This document shows positions 44,511-53,814 of a stretch of 64,000 nucleotides of DNA, one piece after another. Source of the DNA: Marinomonas mediterranea MMB-1 (GTDB lineage: Bacteria; Pseudomonadota; Gammaproteobacteria; Pseudomonadales; Marinomonadaceae); contig NC_015276.1 in assembly GCF_000192865.1 (NCBI RefSeq), positions 620,001-684,000 on the forward strand, written 5' to 3'. Position numbers and translations under genes: made by a program. The notes beneath the pieces were generated by a model. That model saw nothing but the letters and a program-made list of their open reading frames with translations. It did not search any database and was not told the DNA's origin. How positions within the stretch are numbered: the first letter of the stretch is position 1; each line of letters starts with the position of its first letter.

Positions 44511-45899
44511 ATGCATATCGTACCTGTGATTCTCTCTGGTGGTGTTGGTAGCCGCCTGTGGCCACTTTCTCGCGAACATTTCCCAAAGCAGTGTTTAAAC
44601 CTAACTCACGACCACTTATCCTTGCTACAGCAAACAGCACTACGCACACAACATTTAGATGTTTCAATGCCAATAATTGTCTGCAACGAAGATCACAGAT
44701 TCTTAATTGCACAGCAGCTTCAAGAGCTCAATATTAAAGATGCTCGCATTATCTTAGAGCCTGTTGGTCGCAACACTGCCCCAGCTATCACCTTAGCTGC
44801 ACTTGAGGCAACTTCAGATGACTCGATACTCCTAGTTCTCCCAGCAGACCATGTTATCAACAACACTGCGGCGTTTGAAGAAGCAATTACGCAGGCGGCT
44901 TCATTAGCAAAAGAAAACTATCTAGTAACGTTCGGTATACAACCAACGCGACCAGAAACAGGCTACGGATATATAAAAGCAGGTCAAAACTTCGATGTGG
45001 AAACATTTGTAGAAAAACCAGATGCCAATACAGCAGAAGGATATCTTACATCTGGAGAGTACTTATGGAATAGCGGCATGTTTTTATTTAAAGCAGGTGC
45101 GTTCTTAGCAGAACTAAAATCACAACGTGAAGATATTTATCGAGCCGTCTCAAGCGCTTATCAAAACAAGTCTGAAGATTTAGATTTCATTCGAGTAGAC
45201 ACAGAAATTTTTTCGGCGTGCCCCGAAGAGTCTATTGACTATGCAGTAATGGAACAAACAACAAAAGCTAAGGTAGTGCCTTATTCTGGGGATTGGAGCG
45301 ATATTGGTGCATGGGATGCTCTTTACGACTTTGCAGAGAAAGACAAAAACCTAAATGTATTGATTGGTGATGTAATGACTGAAGATACAAACAACACACT
45401 AATTAATGCCAAATCGCGCTTGGTAGCTGCCGTCGGGGTAACAAATTTAGCGATAATCGAAACCGCTGACGCAGTACTAGTCATTGATAAAGATAATGCA
45501 CAAAACGTTAAGAAGATTGTTAAACGGATACAAAAAGAAGGACGTAATGAACATGCATTCCATACAAAAGTCCACAGACCATGGGGAACCTACCAAACAG
45601 TTGATCTAGGGAGCCGACATCAAGTTAAAAGAATTATTGTGATGCCTGGCGAAAAACTTAGCGTACAGATGCATCATCATCGTGCAGAGCATTGGGTAGT
45701 TGTTTCAGGTACTGCGAAAGTTCAGAACGGCGAGAAAGAAATACTACTTACAGAAAATGAGTCTACATATATACCAATTGGAGAAATTCATGCATTGGAA
45801 AACCCAGGTAAAATCCCCCTTGAATTAATCGAAGTTCAATCAGGCAGCTACCTTGGTGAAGATGATATCGTTCGATATTGTGATATTTATGGTCGATAG
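44511..45899 (+). CDS. manC: Mannose-1-phosphate guanylyltransferase / mannose-6-phosphate isomerase
   Basis: Bifunctional enzyme producing GDP-mannose. The N-terminal nucleotidyltransferase has ILSGGVGSRLWPLSRE (residues 7-22) and LEPVGRNTAPAI. The C-terminal type II phosphomannose isomerase cupin has RPWGTYQTVD, MPGEKLSVQMHHHRAEHWVV (metal-binding histidines) and EIHALENPG. 462 aa is standard. AAGGA precedes the ATG by six bases. The 250 nt upstream contain only the IS5 end and no gene. With manB and the WcaJ-like gene it forms a three-gene unit feeding GDP-mannose to Gmd. Confidence 0.96.
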   Translation: MHIVPVILSGGVGSRLWPLSREHFPKQCLNLTHDHLSLLQQTALRTQHLDVSMPIIVCNEDHRFLIAQQLQELNIKDARIILEPVGRNTAPAITLAALEATSDDSILLVLPADHVINNTAAFEEAITQAASLAKENYLVTFGIQPTRPETGYGYIKAGQNFDVETFVEKPDANTAEGYLTSGEYLWNSGMFLFKAGAFLAELKSQREDIYRAVSSAYQNKSEDLDFIRVDTEIFSACPEESIDYAVMEQTTKAKVVPYSGDWSDIGAWDALYDFAEKDKNLNVLIGDVMTEDTNNTLINAKSRLVAAVGVTNLAIIETADAVLVIDKDNAQNVKKIVKRIQKEGRNEHAFHTKVHRPWGTYQTVDLGSRHQVKRIIVMPGEKLSVQMHHHRAEHWVVVSGTAKVQNGEKEILLTENESTYIPIGEIHALENPGKIPLELIEVQSGSYLGEDDIVRYCDIYGR

Positions 45900-45918
45900 T
45901 TACTAAAGAGTACTTGAT

Positions 45919-47364
45919 ATGACGACATTGAATGAACTTAGTAAGAACAACGAAGTAAATTTTGGAACAAGTGGCGTACGCGCACTGGTAGAAAATTTAT
46001 CTCCTATTATATGCTACGAATATACTAGAGCTTTTCTTACATTAGTATGCCCTACAGCAAAGAGCATTGCAATTGGCATAGACTTAAGGCCAAGTAGCAC
46101 TTCCATTGCTGAAGCTATAATGTCAGCGGCGGAAGACTTGGGTATAAATATCATCTACTGTGGAAAGTTACCAACCCCTGCACTAGCATATTTTGCAATG
46201 ACCCTAGAAATCCCAGCAATCATGGTAACGGGAAGTCATATACCTTTCGACCGAAATGGCTTTAAGTTTTATACCCCAAAAGGTGAAATTACCAAAGCCC
46301 ACGAAAAGATAATTTTATCATCCCCTCTCATTGATAATAACTCGCTCAAGAAGAGAACAAAACAAAACTACCCCCTTGATACTGCAGCGTTAAAAATATT
46401 CAAAGAACGGTATACATCAATTTTTCCTAAGAGCTTTTTAGCAGGGAAACGTATTGGGGTCTACGAACACTCAAGTGTCGCAAGAGATATAATAAAGTCT
46501 TTATTGTCTCACTTCGGCGCTGAAGTAATCTCATTAGAACGCACTAGTACATTTGTACCGATTGACACCGAAGCAGTATCAAAAGAAGATCAAATTAAGG
46601 CACTAAACTGGTCAGAAGAGCATAACTTGGATGCCATCGTATCTACTGATGGGGACGGAGACAGACCTCTTATCAGTGATGAAAACGGACATTGGCTACG
46701 TGGCGATATCGTTGGAATACTAGTATCTCAATATCTGGGAGCTACACATATAAGCTGCCCTATAAATGCAAATACAGCCTTAGAACTTTCTAGCCCAAAC
46801 CTAAAAACTCTTCGTACCCGCATCGGCTCACCATATGTGCTCGAAGGCATGGAACAACTTGCTAAGCAAGCCGGCTCTAGTGTTGTAGGATACGAGGCAA
46901 ATGGCGGGGTCCTAATCGGTAGTAATTTTGAAATAAACGGAGCGCAATTAAACCCCCTAGCAACTAGAGACTCAATACTGCCAATCTTAACAATTTTGGC
47001 ATCTTCGGTTGAAAATAAAATCTCGATAAGAAAACTTGTTAACAGGCTTCCTCAGCGCTTCACCTCTAGCGACCGCATAAAAAATATTTCAAATGAGCAA
47101 TCTCAAAATATAATTTCTGGCTTGATACAAAATACAAACGATCAGTGTAAGCTTTTAAATCTAATTGGTATTAATGAAACAGTTAGTATTAGAAGCTTAA
47201 ATGAGGTGGATGGCCTCCGAATGCAATTATCTAATAATATGATTATTCATCTTCGCCAATCAGGCAATGCACCCGAATTGAGGTGTTATAGTGAAACAAA
47301 CGACCAAAAGACTTCAGACACTATCGTTACAACAGCCCTAGAACAAATTACTTGTTTCTTATGA
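45919..47364 (+). CDS. manB: Phosphomannomutase
   Basis: Interconverts mannose-6-phosphate and mannose-1-phosphate. Alpha-phosphohexomutase motifs: N-terminal FGTSGVRA, the phosphoserine loop MVTGSHIPFDRNGFKFY (S about residue 99), the metal loop STDGDGDRP (about 247-255), the sugar-binding VGYEANGGVL and the phosphate-binding RQSGNAPELR. 481 aa. TGSHIP replaces the more common TASHNP. Located 19 nt after manC. Confidence 0.93.
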   Translation: MTTLNELSKNNEVNFGTSGVRALVENLSPIICYEYTRAFLTLVCPTAKSIAIGIDLRPSSTSIAEAIMSAAEDLGINIIYCGKLPTPALAYFAMTLEIPAIMVTGSHIPFDRNGFKFYTPKGEITKAHEKIILSSPLIDNNSLKKRTKQNYPLDTAALKIFKERYTSIFPKSFLAGKRIGVYEHSSVARDIIKSLLSHFGAEVISLERTSTFVPIDTEAVSKEDQIKALNWSEEHNLDAIVSTDGDGDRPLISDENGHWLRGDIVGILVSQYLGATHISCPINANTALELSSPNLKTLRTRIGSPYVLEGMEQLAKQAGSSVVGYEANGGVLIGSNFEINGAQLNPLATRDSILPILTILASSVENKISIRKLVNRLPQRFTSSDRIKNISNEQSQNIISGLIQNTNDQCKLLNLIGINETVSIRSLNEVDGLRMQLSNNMIIHLRQSGNAPELRCYSETNDQKTSDTIVTTALEQITCFL

Positions 47365-47407
47365 TAATAGGCTTGCAGACTAGTATTTACAAATACATAG
47401 GAAAAAA

Positions 47408-48808
47408 ATGAAAACAGGTCACGCGTTAAAAGAGCATAGTGCTTCAATCGGAATTTCCCTTCGGATTATGGATGCGATCGCAATAGTTTTATCTGGACTA
47501 CTATGCTTTTGGTGGTTCAACAATAGCTTTGATTTACCACGAGGCTATAAAAATGCACTTCTGCTTGGGTTACTAATAGGAGAAGTTACATTTACTTCAT
47601 TAGGCGCTTATAGGGGGTGGCGAGGAACTGCATTTCTATCTGAACTAAAAACCGTTATTATAGCAAATATCTTAACCTTCGGTTTGCTTATCTTTAGTGC
47701 TTTCATTACACAATCATCCGATTCCTACTCTCGAGAGTGGACATTCGCATGGTTCAGCACGGCACTAGTTCTGGTGGTTAGTGCACGTTACAGTCTTAGA
47801 GTAACATTGGGAGCTTTGCGAGAAAGAGGCTTTAATGTAAGACGGGTACTCATTGTTGGTAATGGCGAGCTTGGAAAACAAGCGGCTGAAAAACTAATAA
47901 CTAACCCAAATATTGGTTTGTCAGTAGCGGGCTTTGTGACAGAGAAAGAAGCAAAAATAGAATTAAACCTTGACCAAAAAATAAATGTGCTAGGCGAAAT
48001 AAAGGAACTAGAAAAGCTAGTAATAGATCATAAAATAGATCAAGTTTGGATCGCTCTCCCAATGAGTGAAGTTAAAACCATGCAAAATGTGCAAAAAGCA
48101 CTTCGCTCGTCCTCCGCCATTATAAGAGTAGTGCCAGACTTATTCGGGTTTAGACTCTTAAACCAATCCATGACTGAGGTTGCAGGGCTCCCTATTATCA
48201 ACGTCACCACATCCCCAATGATGGAAGGTAAAAACCGCTTAATAAAATCTATTGAAGATAAAATTATTGCAAGCATTATTTTACTTAGCATCTCGCCCAT
48301 TATGTTTATTCTAGCTTTTCTTGTGAAACTAACATCTCCAGGACCTGTTTTCTATAAACAAGAACGTGTAAGTTGGAATGGTAAAGCATTTAATATGCTT
48401 AAGTTCAGATCTATGTCTGTCGATAGTGAAAAAGATGGAGTTAAATGGGGAGGAGCTAAAAGTATGTCTGTAACAACTATTGGCGCATTTCTTCGTAAGA
48501 CTAGCTTGGATGAGCTACCGCAATTTATCAACGTCCTAAAAGGTGATATGTCTATTGTAGGGCCAAGGCCCGAGCGTACAGTTTTTGTCAATCAGTTTAA
48601 GCACGAAATTCCTGGGTATATGCAAAAACATATGGTTAAAGCCGGAATTACAGGCTTAGCTCAAATTAACGGCTGGCGTGGTGACACTGACCTTGAAAAA
48701 CGAATAGAATTAGATCTTTACTACATAGAAAATTGGTCTGTCTGGCTAGATATAAAAATTATATTATTAACTTTTTTGAAAGGTTTTATTGATAAAAATG
48801 CAGCATAA
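47408..48808 (+). CDS. wcaJ: Undecaprenyl-phosphate hexose-1-phosphate transferase (WcaJ-like)
   Basis: Initiating transferase that places the first sugar phosphate on undecaprenyl phosphate. It has four N-terminal transmembrane segments (about residues 20-130), a Rossmann-like domain (RRVLIVGNGELGKQAAEKL), a further membrane helix (about 285-305) and the catalytic bacterial sugar transferase domain: PGPVFYKQERVSWNGKAF, MLKFRSM, KTSLDELPQFINVLKGDMS, VGPRPE and KAGITGLAQINGWRGDTD. 466 aa matches WcaJ/WbaP-type long polyprenyl-phosphate transferases. The stop codon lies within a terminator hairpin. Confidence 0.93.
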   Translation: MKTGHALKEHSASIGISLRIMDAIAIVLSGLLCFWWFNNSFDLPRGYKNALLLGLLIGEVTFTSLGAYRGWRGTAFLSELKTVIIANILTFGLLIFSAFITQSSDSYSREWTFAWFSTALVLVVSARYSLRVTLGALRERGFNVRRVLIVGNGELGKQAAEKLITNPNIGLSVAGFVTEKEAKIELNLDQKINVLGEIKELEKLVIDHKIDQVWIALPMSEVKTMQNVQKALRSSSAIIRVVPDLFGFRLLNQSMTEVAGLPIINVTTSPMMEGKNRLIKSIEDKIIASIILLSISPIMFILAFLVKLTSPGPVFYKQERVSWNGKAFNMLKFRSMSVDSEKDGVKWGGAKSMSVTTIGAFLRKTSLDELPQFINVLKGDMSIVGPRPERTVFVNQFKHEIPGYMQKHMVKAGITGLAQINGWRGDTDLEKRIELDLYYIENWSVWLDIKIILLTFLKGFIDKNAA

Positions 48809-48824
48809 GATAAGCTGCATTTTT
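48794..48824 (+). terminator. Terminator of the manC-manB-wcaJ unit
   Basis: An 11-bp stem AAAAATGCAGC/GCTGCATTTTT around a 9-nt loop, overlapping the wcaJ stop codon and ending in a T-run. Confidence 0.88.
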
Positions 48825-48986
48825 AAGTTGAGATACTTAAGAGTTATATATCCATACTAGAGTATAACCAATTTCATACCTAAAATGAAAACCGGTAAGC
48901 TCCTTAAGTAATTTTTGGTGACCCGGAAAGAAATTAAATTGTGTATCTGCTTATAATTAAGCCAGTCATGGCTAAGGATAAGCAAT

Positions 48987-49468
48987 ATGGATAAGAAAGC
49001 TTTAGAAGCCTTCGCTCGCGAAGCCGCTAAGTCAATTAAGACGTCTTCGGATCTTGATGACTTCAGGAAAATGTTAACCAAGGTGACGGTTGAGACAGCT
49101 TTAAATGCTGAACTTGATGATCACCTTGGCTACGAAAAACACTCGCCGACCAACGATAGTAACAGTCGAAATGGCTACTCATCTAAACGCCTAATTACTG
49201 ACGATGGTGAGATCCAGTTAGAAATCCCTCGTGACCGTGACGCGTCCTTTGAACCCAAGATCGTTCGTAAGCATCAAACTCGATTCCAATCGATGGACGA
49301 CAAGATCTTAAGCTTGTATGCCAAAGGAATGACTACCCGAGAAATCGTCGCAACCTTCAAAGAAATGTACGATGCTTATATCTCCGCCAGTCTAATAGCT
49401 AAAGTCACTGATGCTGTTTTAGAACAAGTTGTTGAGTGGCAAGCTCGCCCTCTCGATTCGGTTTATCC
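48987..49468 (+). pseudogene. IS256-family transposase, N-terminal fragment
   Basis: The first 160 codons of a Mutator-type transposase: TVETALNAELDDHLGYEK, SRNGYSSKRL, DRDASFEPKIVRKHQ and GMTTREIVATFKEMY. It is cut off after QARPLDSVYP, where the GTAAGCG end of the second IS66 copy begins (49469). The 5' terminal repeat should lie within about 48885-48986, but I could not define it. Confidence 0.9.
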
Positions 49469-49502
49469 GTAAGCGTACGGGCAATCACACCTTGCCTCTA
49501 TC

Positions 49503-51116
49503 TCAGAGCTTAATACTCCAAGGTAACAGGTCTTCTAGGCTGTCCTCTACATTGCGCTTCGGAAGTTCTTCAAACAACGTCACTAAGTATTCGTAAGGGA
49601 TTAACCCATTCGCTTTCGCGGTTTCGATAATACTGTAGAGAACCGCGCTACTTTTCGCGCCATTGCCTGTATTCGCAAACAGCCAGTTTTTACGCCCAAT
49701 GACGAACGGCTTAATCGCTCGTTCCGCACGATTGTTGTCCAACTGAAGTTCGGGGGCTTTAAGGTATTGGATCAGTTTATCCCATTGATTGAGACTGTAC
49801 TGTACCGCTTTGGCAATAGTACTACTTGGTGGAAGTCTTTTACTTTCTTTTTCTAGCCAAGCTTTGTAGTCCTCTAGCGCTGTCGGGGCGTGCTTAAGTC
49901 GATGCTGGTAAGCTTCTTCTTTTGTCTCTTTTTGCTGGGCAACGGATTCGATGGCATAGAGCTTTTGGATCTTGCTAAGCGCAAGCTGAGCTTTACCCGT
50001 TTTCTTTTTGTCTGTGGTCTTGACGATGTCGGTAAATTTACGACGAGCGTGTGCCCAACATCCGACTAAAGTCGCCTCTGTTTGTTCATAAGCGGCATAA
50101 CCATCCACCTGTAAATAGCCGTTATAACCAGACAAGAAGTTCTTTGGACATGCACCGGCTCTAGAAGGCTGGAAGTCATATAAAACAATATTGGGAATCG
50201 GCGAGTTGAAGTCCGGACTGTCTTTACCACTGCAATAGACCCACATATAGCAACTCCCTCGCTTTTCTTTGATGACTTGAAGCGTGGTTTCATCAGCATG
50301 AAGCACCGATTGTTGCAGCATAACTTGTCGTAATAAGTGATAAAGCCCTTGCAGTACTTGGGCGCTCGTCGCCATCCAACTGGACATGGTGCTACGCTTT
50401 AGCTCAATCCCATACTGCTGGAAGAGCGTTTCTTGTCGATACAAGGGGAGGCTGTATTGGAACTTGCCTGTGATGATCTGTGCTAAAAGACTGGGCGTTG
50501 CGATCCCTTTTGGGATCATACTCGGTTCAGGTTCTCTTTGTTTGATGGTGCTGTGTGTACCTGACTGATCACAGTGTCGACAAGCGTATTTAGGACGTAC
50601 CGTTTCAAGGACTTTAAGCTGAGCAGGAATAAATTCCAGTTTTTCGGACTTGTCTTCGCCCATTTTGTGCAGCTCGCCCTGGCAACCATCACAGACCTTT
50701 TCTTCTTCTGGTATATCTAACACAACCGTCTCACGAGGGAGATCTTTTGGAAGGAGTTTACGCTTAGGTTGAGTTCGCTTTTTAGCGGGCGGACGGTTTT
50801 CTTGTTCATCGTCCACTTGCGAGTCAAGTTCATCTTCCGATGTTTCATCAAACAAGTCTCTTTGACCTGGCATGACTTCGGAGCTTGTGCCAAACTGTCG
50901 CTGCTGAGCTAAACGCCATTGCTCTAGAATGTTTTGATACTTGGATTGCCACTGAGCGAGCTGGGAGTCTTTTTCACTTATCTCAGATACCTGTTGACTC
51001 AATAATGCTTGCTGTTCAAGCAACAGCTTTTTCAAGGATTCAACGTCGTTTGGTAAGGTATCTGGTCGTGTTTCATGGTAATGGATTATACCAAACTCAC
51101 GGCAATTAACAGCCAT
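49503..51116 (-). CDS. tnpC: IS66 transposase TnpC, copy 2 (intact)
   Basis: 537 aa, with the same domains as copy 1 but uninterrupted. At the intron site it reads GRKNWLFANTGNGAKSSAV, followed by the usual IS66 C-terminus TAKANGLIPYEYLVTLFEEL. It serves as the natural empty-site reference for the intron in copy 1. Confidence 0.95.
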   Translation of the reverse strand: MAVNCREFGIIHYHETRPDTLPNDVESLKKLLLEQQALLSQQVSEISEKDSQLAQWQSKYQNILEQWRLAQQRQFGTSSEVMPGQRDLFDETSEDELDSQVDDEQENRPPAKKRTQPKRKLLPKDLPRETVVLDIPEEEKVCDGCQGELHKMGEDKSEKLEFIPAQLKVLETVRPKYACRHCDQSGTHSTIKQREPEPSMIPKGIATPSLLAQIITGKFQYSLPLYRQETLFQQYGIELKRSTMSSWMATSAQVLQGLYHLLRQVMLQQSVLHADETTLQVIKEKRGSCYMWVYCSGKDSPDFNSPIPNIVLYDFQPSRAGACPKNFLSGYNGYLQVDGYAAYEQTEATLVGCWAHARRKFTDIVKTTDKKKTGKAQLALSKIQKLYAIESVAQQKETKEEAYQHRLKHAPTALEDYKAWLEKESKRLPPSSTIAKAVQYSLNQWDKLIQYLKAPELQLDNNRAERAIKPFVIGRKNWLFANTGNGAKSSAVLYSIIETAKANGLIPYEYLVTLFEELPKRNVEDSLEDLLPWSIKL

Positions 51117-51468
51117 GATAGCGATAAATTAATTCAGGATGGGCACCTTCCAGATCAATCGGCAGACCTTCAAGCAGCCAATTCAACTGTCGAGCAGAGA
51201 TGCGAATCGATAATTTATTATCCTCAATCCCTGGCCACTTAAATGTGCCTTTTTCAAGTCGTTTGTAATGTAGCCAAAAACCATTAGCAGACCATTGTAA
51301 AATCTTGAGTTTATTACGAGTACGACCGCAGAAGACAAATAAGTGCTCAGAGCAGGGGTCCTGCTCTAGGTCATAGGCCACCACGTCACATAAGCCATCA
51401 ATGGCTTTACGCATGTCGGTTGGGCCACAAATCAAGGTAATAGAAACTTGGGGAGAGGATGTAAACAT
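51106..51468 (-). CDS. tnpB: IS66 family accessory protein TnpB, copy 2
   Basis: 120 aa with ICGPTDMRKAIDGL and FVFCGRTRNKLKILQW, one residue different from copy 1. Overlaps tnpC by 11 nt. Confidence 0.95.
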   Translation of the reverse strand: MFTSSPQVSITLICGPTDMRKAIDGLCDVVAYDLEQDPCSEHLFVFCGRTRNKLKILQWSANGFWLHYKRLEKGTFKWPGIEDNKLSIRISARQLNWLLEGLPIDLEGAHPELIYRYHGC

Positions 51469-51553
51469 AGAGTGATGATTCCGTAGACCAAAGAAATCAT
51501 TACTCTAGGCAAACCGAAATCAGATTGTTATGTGTGCTTTGCCGAACGCTTAC

Positions 51554-52076
51554 AATTGATTCACCACTTAAGCATTCCATTACCCATCAGAAAATCGAAA
51601 TCAGAAATACCAGCGAGAAAGGCTTCACCGCCCATTTTGCGGGTCGACAACTCAAGGTATCAGAGGTCAACGAGCCAAGTAAACTGACGAAAGAAGACTT
51701 GGAAATTCAAAAGAAACTAGAGGTACTGGCTTTGGTTGAAAAACTAGGGAATGTGAGTGAAGCATCGCGTCAAAGCGGCGTATCTCGAGACATGATTTAT
51801 CGACACTTAAAACTCGTCAAACAAGGAGGTCCAGAGGCGTTAAAGCGGCAAGAAACGCCTGATTTACGGCATAAGAACTGTGTGGATATGGCTATTGAGA
51901 GCGCAGTAGTTCAATTCTCCATTGAACATCCTCATCTCGGACAGCAGAAAGTTGCGATGAAGCTAACGGAAGCTCTTGGAGTTGATATCAGCGCTGGCGG
52001 CGTGCGCAGTATATGGCTAAGGAATAATATGAATACCACGGCACTGAGAGTTGAAAGGTCGCAAGAATCGGCATAA
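51554..52076 (+). pseudogene. IS481-like transposase, N-terminal fragment
   Basis: An open frame that enters from the IS66 end. It contains a helix-turn-helix region KLGNVSEASRQSGVSRDMIY and a second helical domain with HLGQQKVAMKLTEALGVDIS and GGVRSIWLRNNM. The last part is comparable to GSGVRSIWFRHSLENFKKRL in the IS481 element at 56931-58111, but it belongs to a different element. The catalytic domain is missing. The first about 40 codons (ITHQKIEIRNTSEKGFTAHF) are not recognised. Confidence 0.65.
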
Positions 52077-52104
52077 AACATAGCCAGTAAAAAACTGGCT
52101 GATA

Positions 52105-52165
52105 TGCTGTGTACGGCAAAGTCGCTCGGTAATTAGACCGACACAATCCCTTGGTAATCACACTA
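52105..52165. repeat. IS-end-like subterminal repeats
   Basis: Two degenerate units of the form CGACAxAxTCxCTTGGTAATxA (GCAAAGTCGCTCGGTAATTA and CGACACAATCCCTTGGTAAT). Three similar units lie at about 56853-56921 at the end of the ISNCY-like element. Probably the end of a related, otherwise lost insertion sequence. Confidence 0.5.
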
Positions 52166-52241
52166 ATACACATAAGGCGATAACTTATTCGACCAAAAAA
52201 ACTTTCACCCTTACTCAAAATTAGATTGCCATATACTGTCT

Positions 52242-52284
52242 CGTCCTGAAATAGGTCTCCTAGGTGTAAACCTATTTCAGGACG
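52242..52284. repeat. Perfect 15-bp inverted repeat with 13-nt loop
   Basis: CGTCCTGAAATAGGT (52242-52256) pairs perfectly with ACCTATTTCAGGACG (52270-52284). It lies in the IS-derived gap downstream of the ligase gene. It may be two abutting ends of a lost insertion sequence, or a stable hairpin. It is not followed by a T-run. Confidence 0.5.
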
Positions 52285-52301
52285 GAACATACAGATTACC
52301 T

Positions 52302-52326
52302 AAAAAAGCCAAGAAAATTGCTTGGC
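52302..52326 (-). terminator. Terminator of the O-antigen-ligase-like gene
   Basis: Stem GCCAAG/CTTGGC with a 7-nt loop, followed on the minus strand by TTTTTT, 22 nt past the stop codon. Confidence 0.8.
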
Positions 52327-52347
52327 CTTTTATTCATGAACTAATAA

Positions 52348-53574
52348 CTATACTTCTCCTTTTGCCTCTTTCTCTGCCCAACGCGTGGCAGCCCAGAAAA
52401 ACGCAATTGGAAACACATACATCATCACACCAATATTGTGACTAAACATAGATTGAGTCAGTGCGAAATCCATATAACTCATCGGTATTAATGCTCCACC
52501 AATAGCGTAGGCTTTGATATTCCAATTATCTTGATGTTCACGCATCTTAGCTAAAAACAAACGAAGCGGTACTAAATACACGGCCATCAAGGCCAAAAAA
52601 CCCACCAAACCACGTAGACCTAAAGCATCAAGGTATTCATTATGAGCATGATCAAACTCTACCGTAATTTGAGTAATAACACCTTCGTCAGACAATTTTT
52701 GTTTAAACTCTTTTGAACTATATTCACCTACACCAAATATAGGCGAGTCTGCCAACATATATACAGAAGCCTTCCACATTTCAAATCGAAGTCCAACCGA
52801 AGTGTTAGAATCACCTTGGAGGTACATCTCAATATTATGTGCCGCCTCATAAATCCGATTAGATACTCCTAACTTAGGTATGTTGCATATAGTAACTGCA
52901 CCCATAACTCCCAATAGACATATACCAATCACCAATTTTTTTCCAAGCAAATCACGACTTTGCCATAGCAAAAAAACCATTATCAATGGCAACCCCACCC
53001 AGCCACCACGAGAAGCAGATAACAGAGACCCCATCACTCCTGAAAAAAACGCCAATGCCGCCAATCCAACATACAAAAACTGCCGTTTAGAAAAAAAATA
53101 CAACGTAGCCATTGCACTTAACACCCCCAATAGCATTGAGGTGTCACCAAACATAATCGGGTGCTCACCACCACTGGCACGGGGAAGATCCAATACAAAG
53201 CGCTCGTAAACAGCGACCACTACAGCACCATAAGCTCCCAACATAGACCCAACCCACAAAGCAATACGCGGCCCGTAGCAATAAAGCATCAAATACAATA
53301 CTGGAAGAACTAAGAGAAAACGAGAAGGCCGATCTAGCTCACGGTAATGCCAGCCATCTAGATAGATAAACACAATCATCAATACAAAATACAACGCAAA
53401 AACAGCCGCTAACAACTTATCCTGCCGAGACAAATTAAACCTTGAAAAAACAAAGATCAATGGAGATATTAGAAACAAGATAGCCGACCCGACACTATAG
53501 CCATTTGAAACAACCAACGACAACGCTAAACACAAGCCAGCCAGCCACCATACCCCTTTTTTAGCCCACAACAT
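52348..53574 (-). CDS. O-antigen ligase / Wzy_C family membrane protein
   Basis: A 408-aa inner-membrane protein with about 10-12 transmembrane segments and a periplasmic loop holding GEHPIMFGDTSMLLG, SRGGWVGLPLIM and the conserved HAHNEYLDALGLRGLVGFLA, which is the Wzy_C/WaaL signature with the functional His. Such proteins either ligate polysaccharide to lipid A-core or polymerise it. A separate Wzy candidate exists at 33690, so ligase is somewhat more likely. The frame extends upstream, but AAGGA is correctly placed before ATG 53574. A fragment of a close paralogue lies at 54885-54957. Confidence 0.82.
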   Translation of the reverse strand: MLWAKKGVWWLAGLCLALSLVVSNGYSVGSAILFLISPLIFVFSRFNLSRQDKLLAAVFALYFVLMIVFIYLDGWHYRELDRPSRFLLVLPVLYLMLYCYGPRIALWVGSMLGAYGAVVVAVYERFVLDLPRASGGEHPIMFGDTSMLLGVLSAMATLYFFSKRQFLYVGLAALAFFSGVMGSLLSASRGGWVGLPLIMVFLLWQSRDLLGKKLVIGICLLGVMGAVTICNIPKLGVSNRIYEAAHNIEMYLQGDSNTSVGLRFEMWKASVYMLADSPIFGVGEYSSKEFKQKLSDEGVITQITVEFDHAHNEYLDALGLRGLVGFLALMAVYLVPLRLFLAKMREHQDNWNIKAYAIGGALIPMSYMDFALTQSMFSHNIGVMMYVFPIAFFWAATRWAEKEAKGEV

Positions 53575-53814
53575 ATGTACATCCTTAAAAATATCGAAGC
53601 ATTTTATAGATAAGAAGCTCTCATGTGTAGAGTGCAAGTTAATATTTTATCTACCTTTATAATGTAATAGTTCCCTCAGCTGCTAAGAGGACAACATCAG
53701 TATTTCTACTATCGCCTCCGTAACAGATGGCGATCAAAAAATACAATCATCTAAGACCTTCTGCCTATTCTACCAATCATGCTAAAATCCCTTGCATCAA
53801 AAAAGGAGTAAGGT

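Larger units (their letters stand above)
49469..51553 (-). mobile_element. IS66-family element, copy 2 (complete, intron-less)
   Basis: 2085 bp, with GTAAGCG at 49469 and CGCTTAC ending at 51553. It is in inverted orientation relative to copy 1 and nearly identical to it, apart from the missing group II intron. There is no matching octamer duplication (GTTTATCC on the left, AATTGATT on the right); the flanks are halves of unrelated IS elements. The two copies enclose manC, manB and wcaJ. Confidence 0.92.

Noticed and set aside
50066..51109. Frames of 60-77 codons antisense or out of frame within the IS66 copies
   Set aside because: They are shadows of tnpC; the same frames appear in both copies because the DNA is duplicated.
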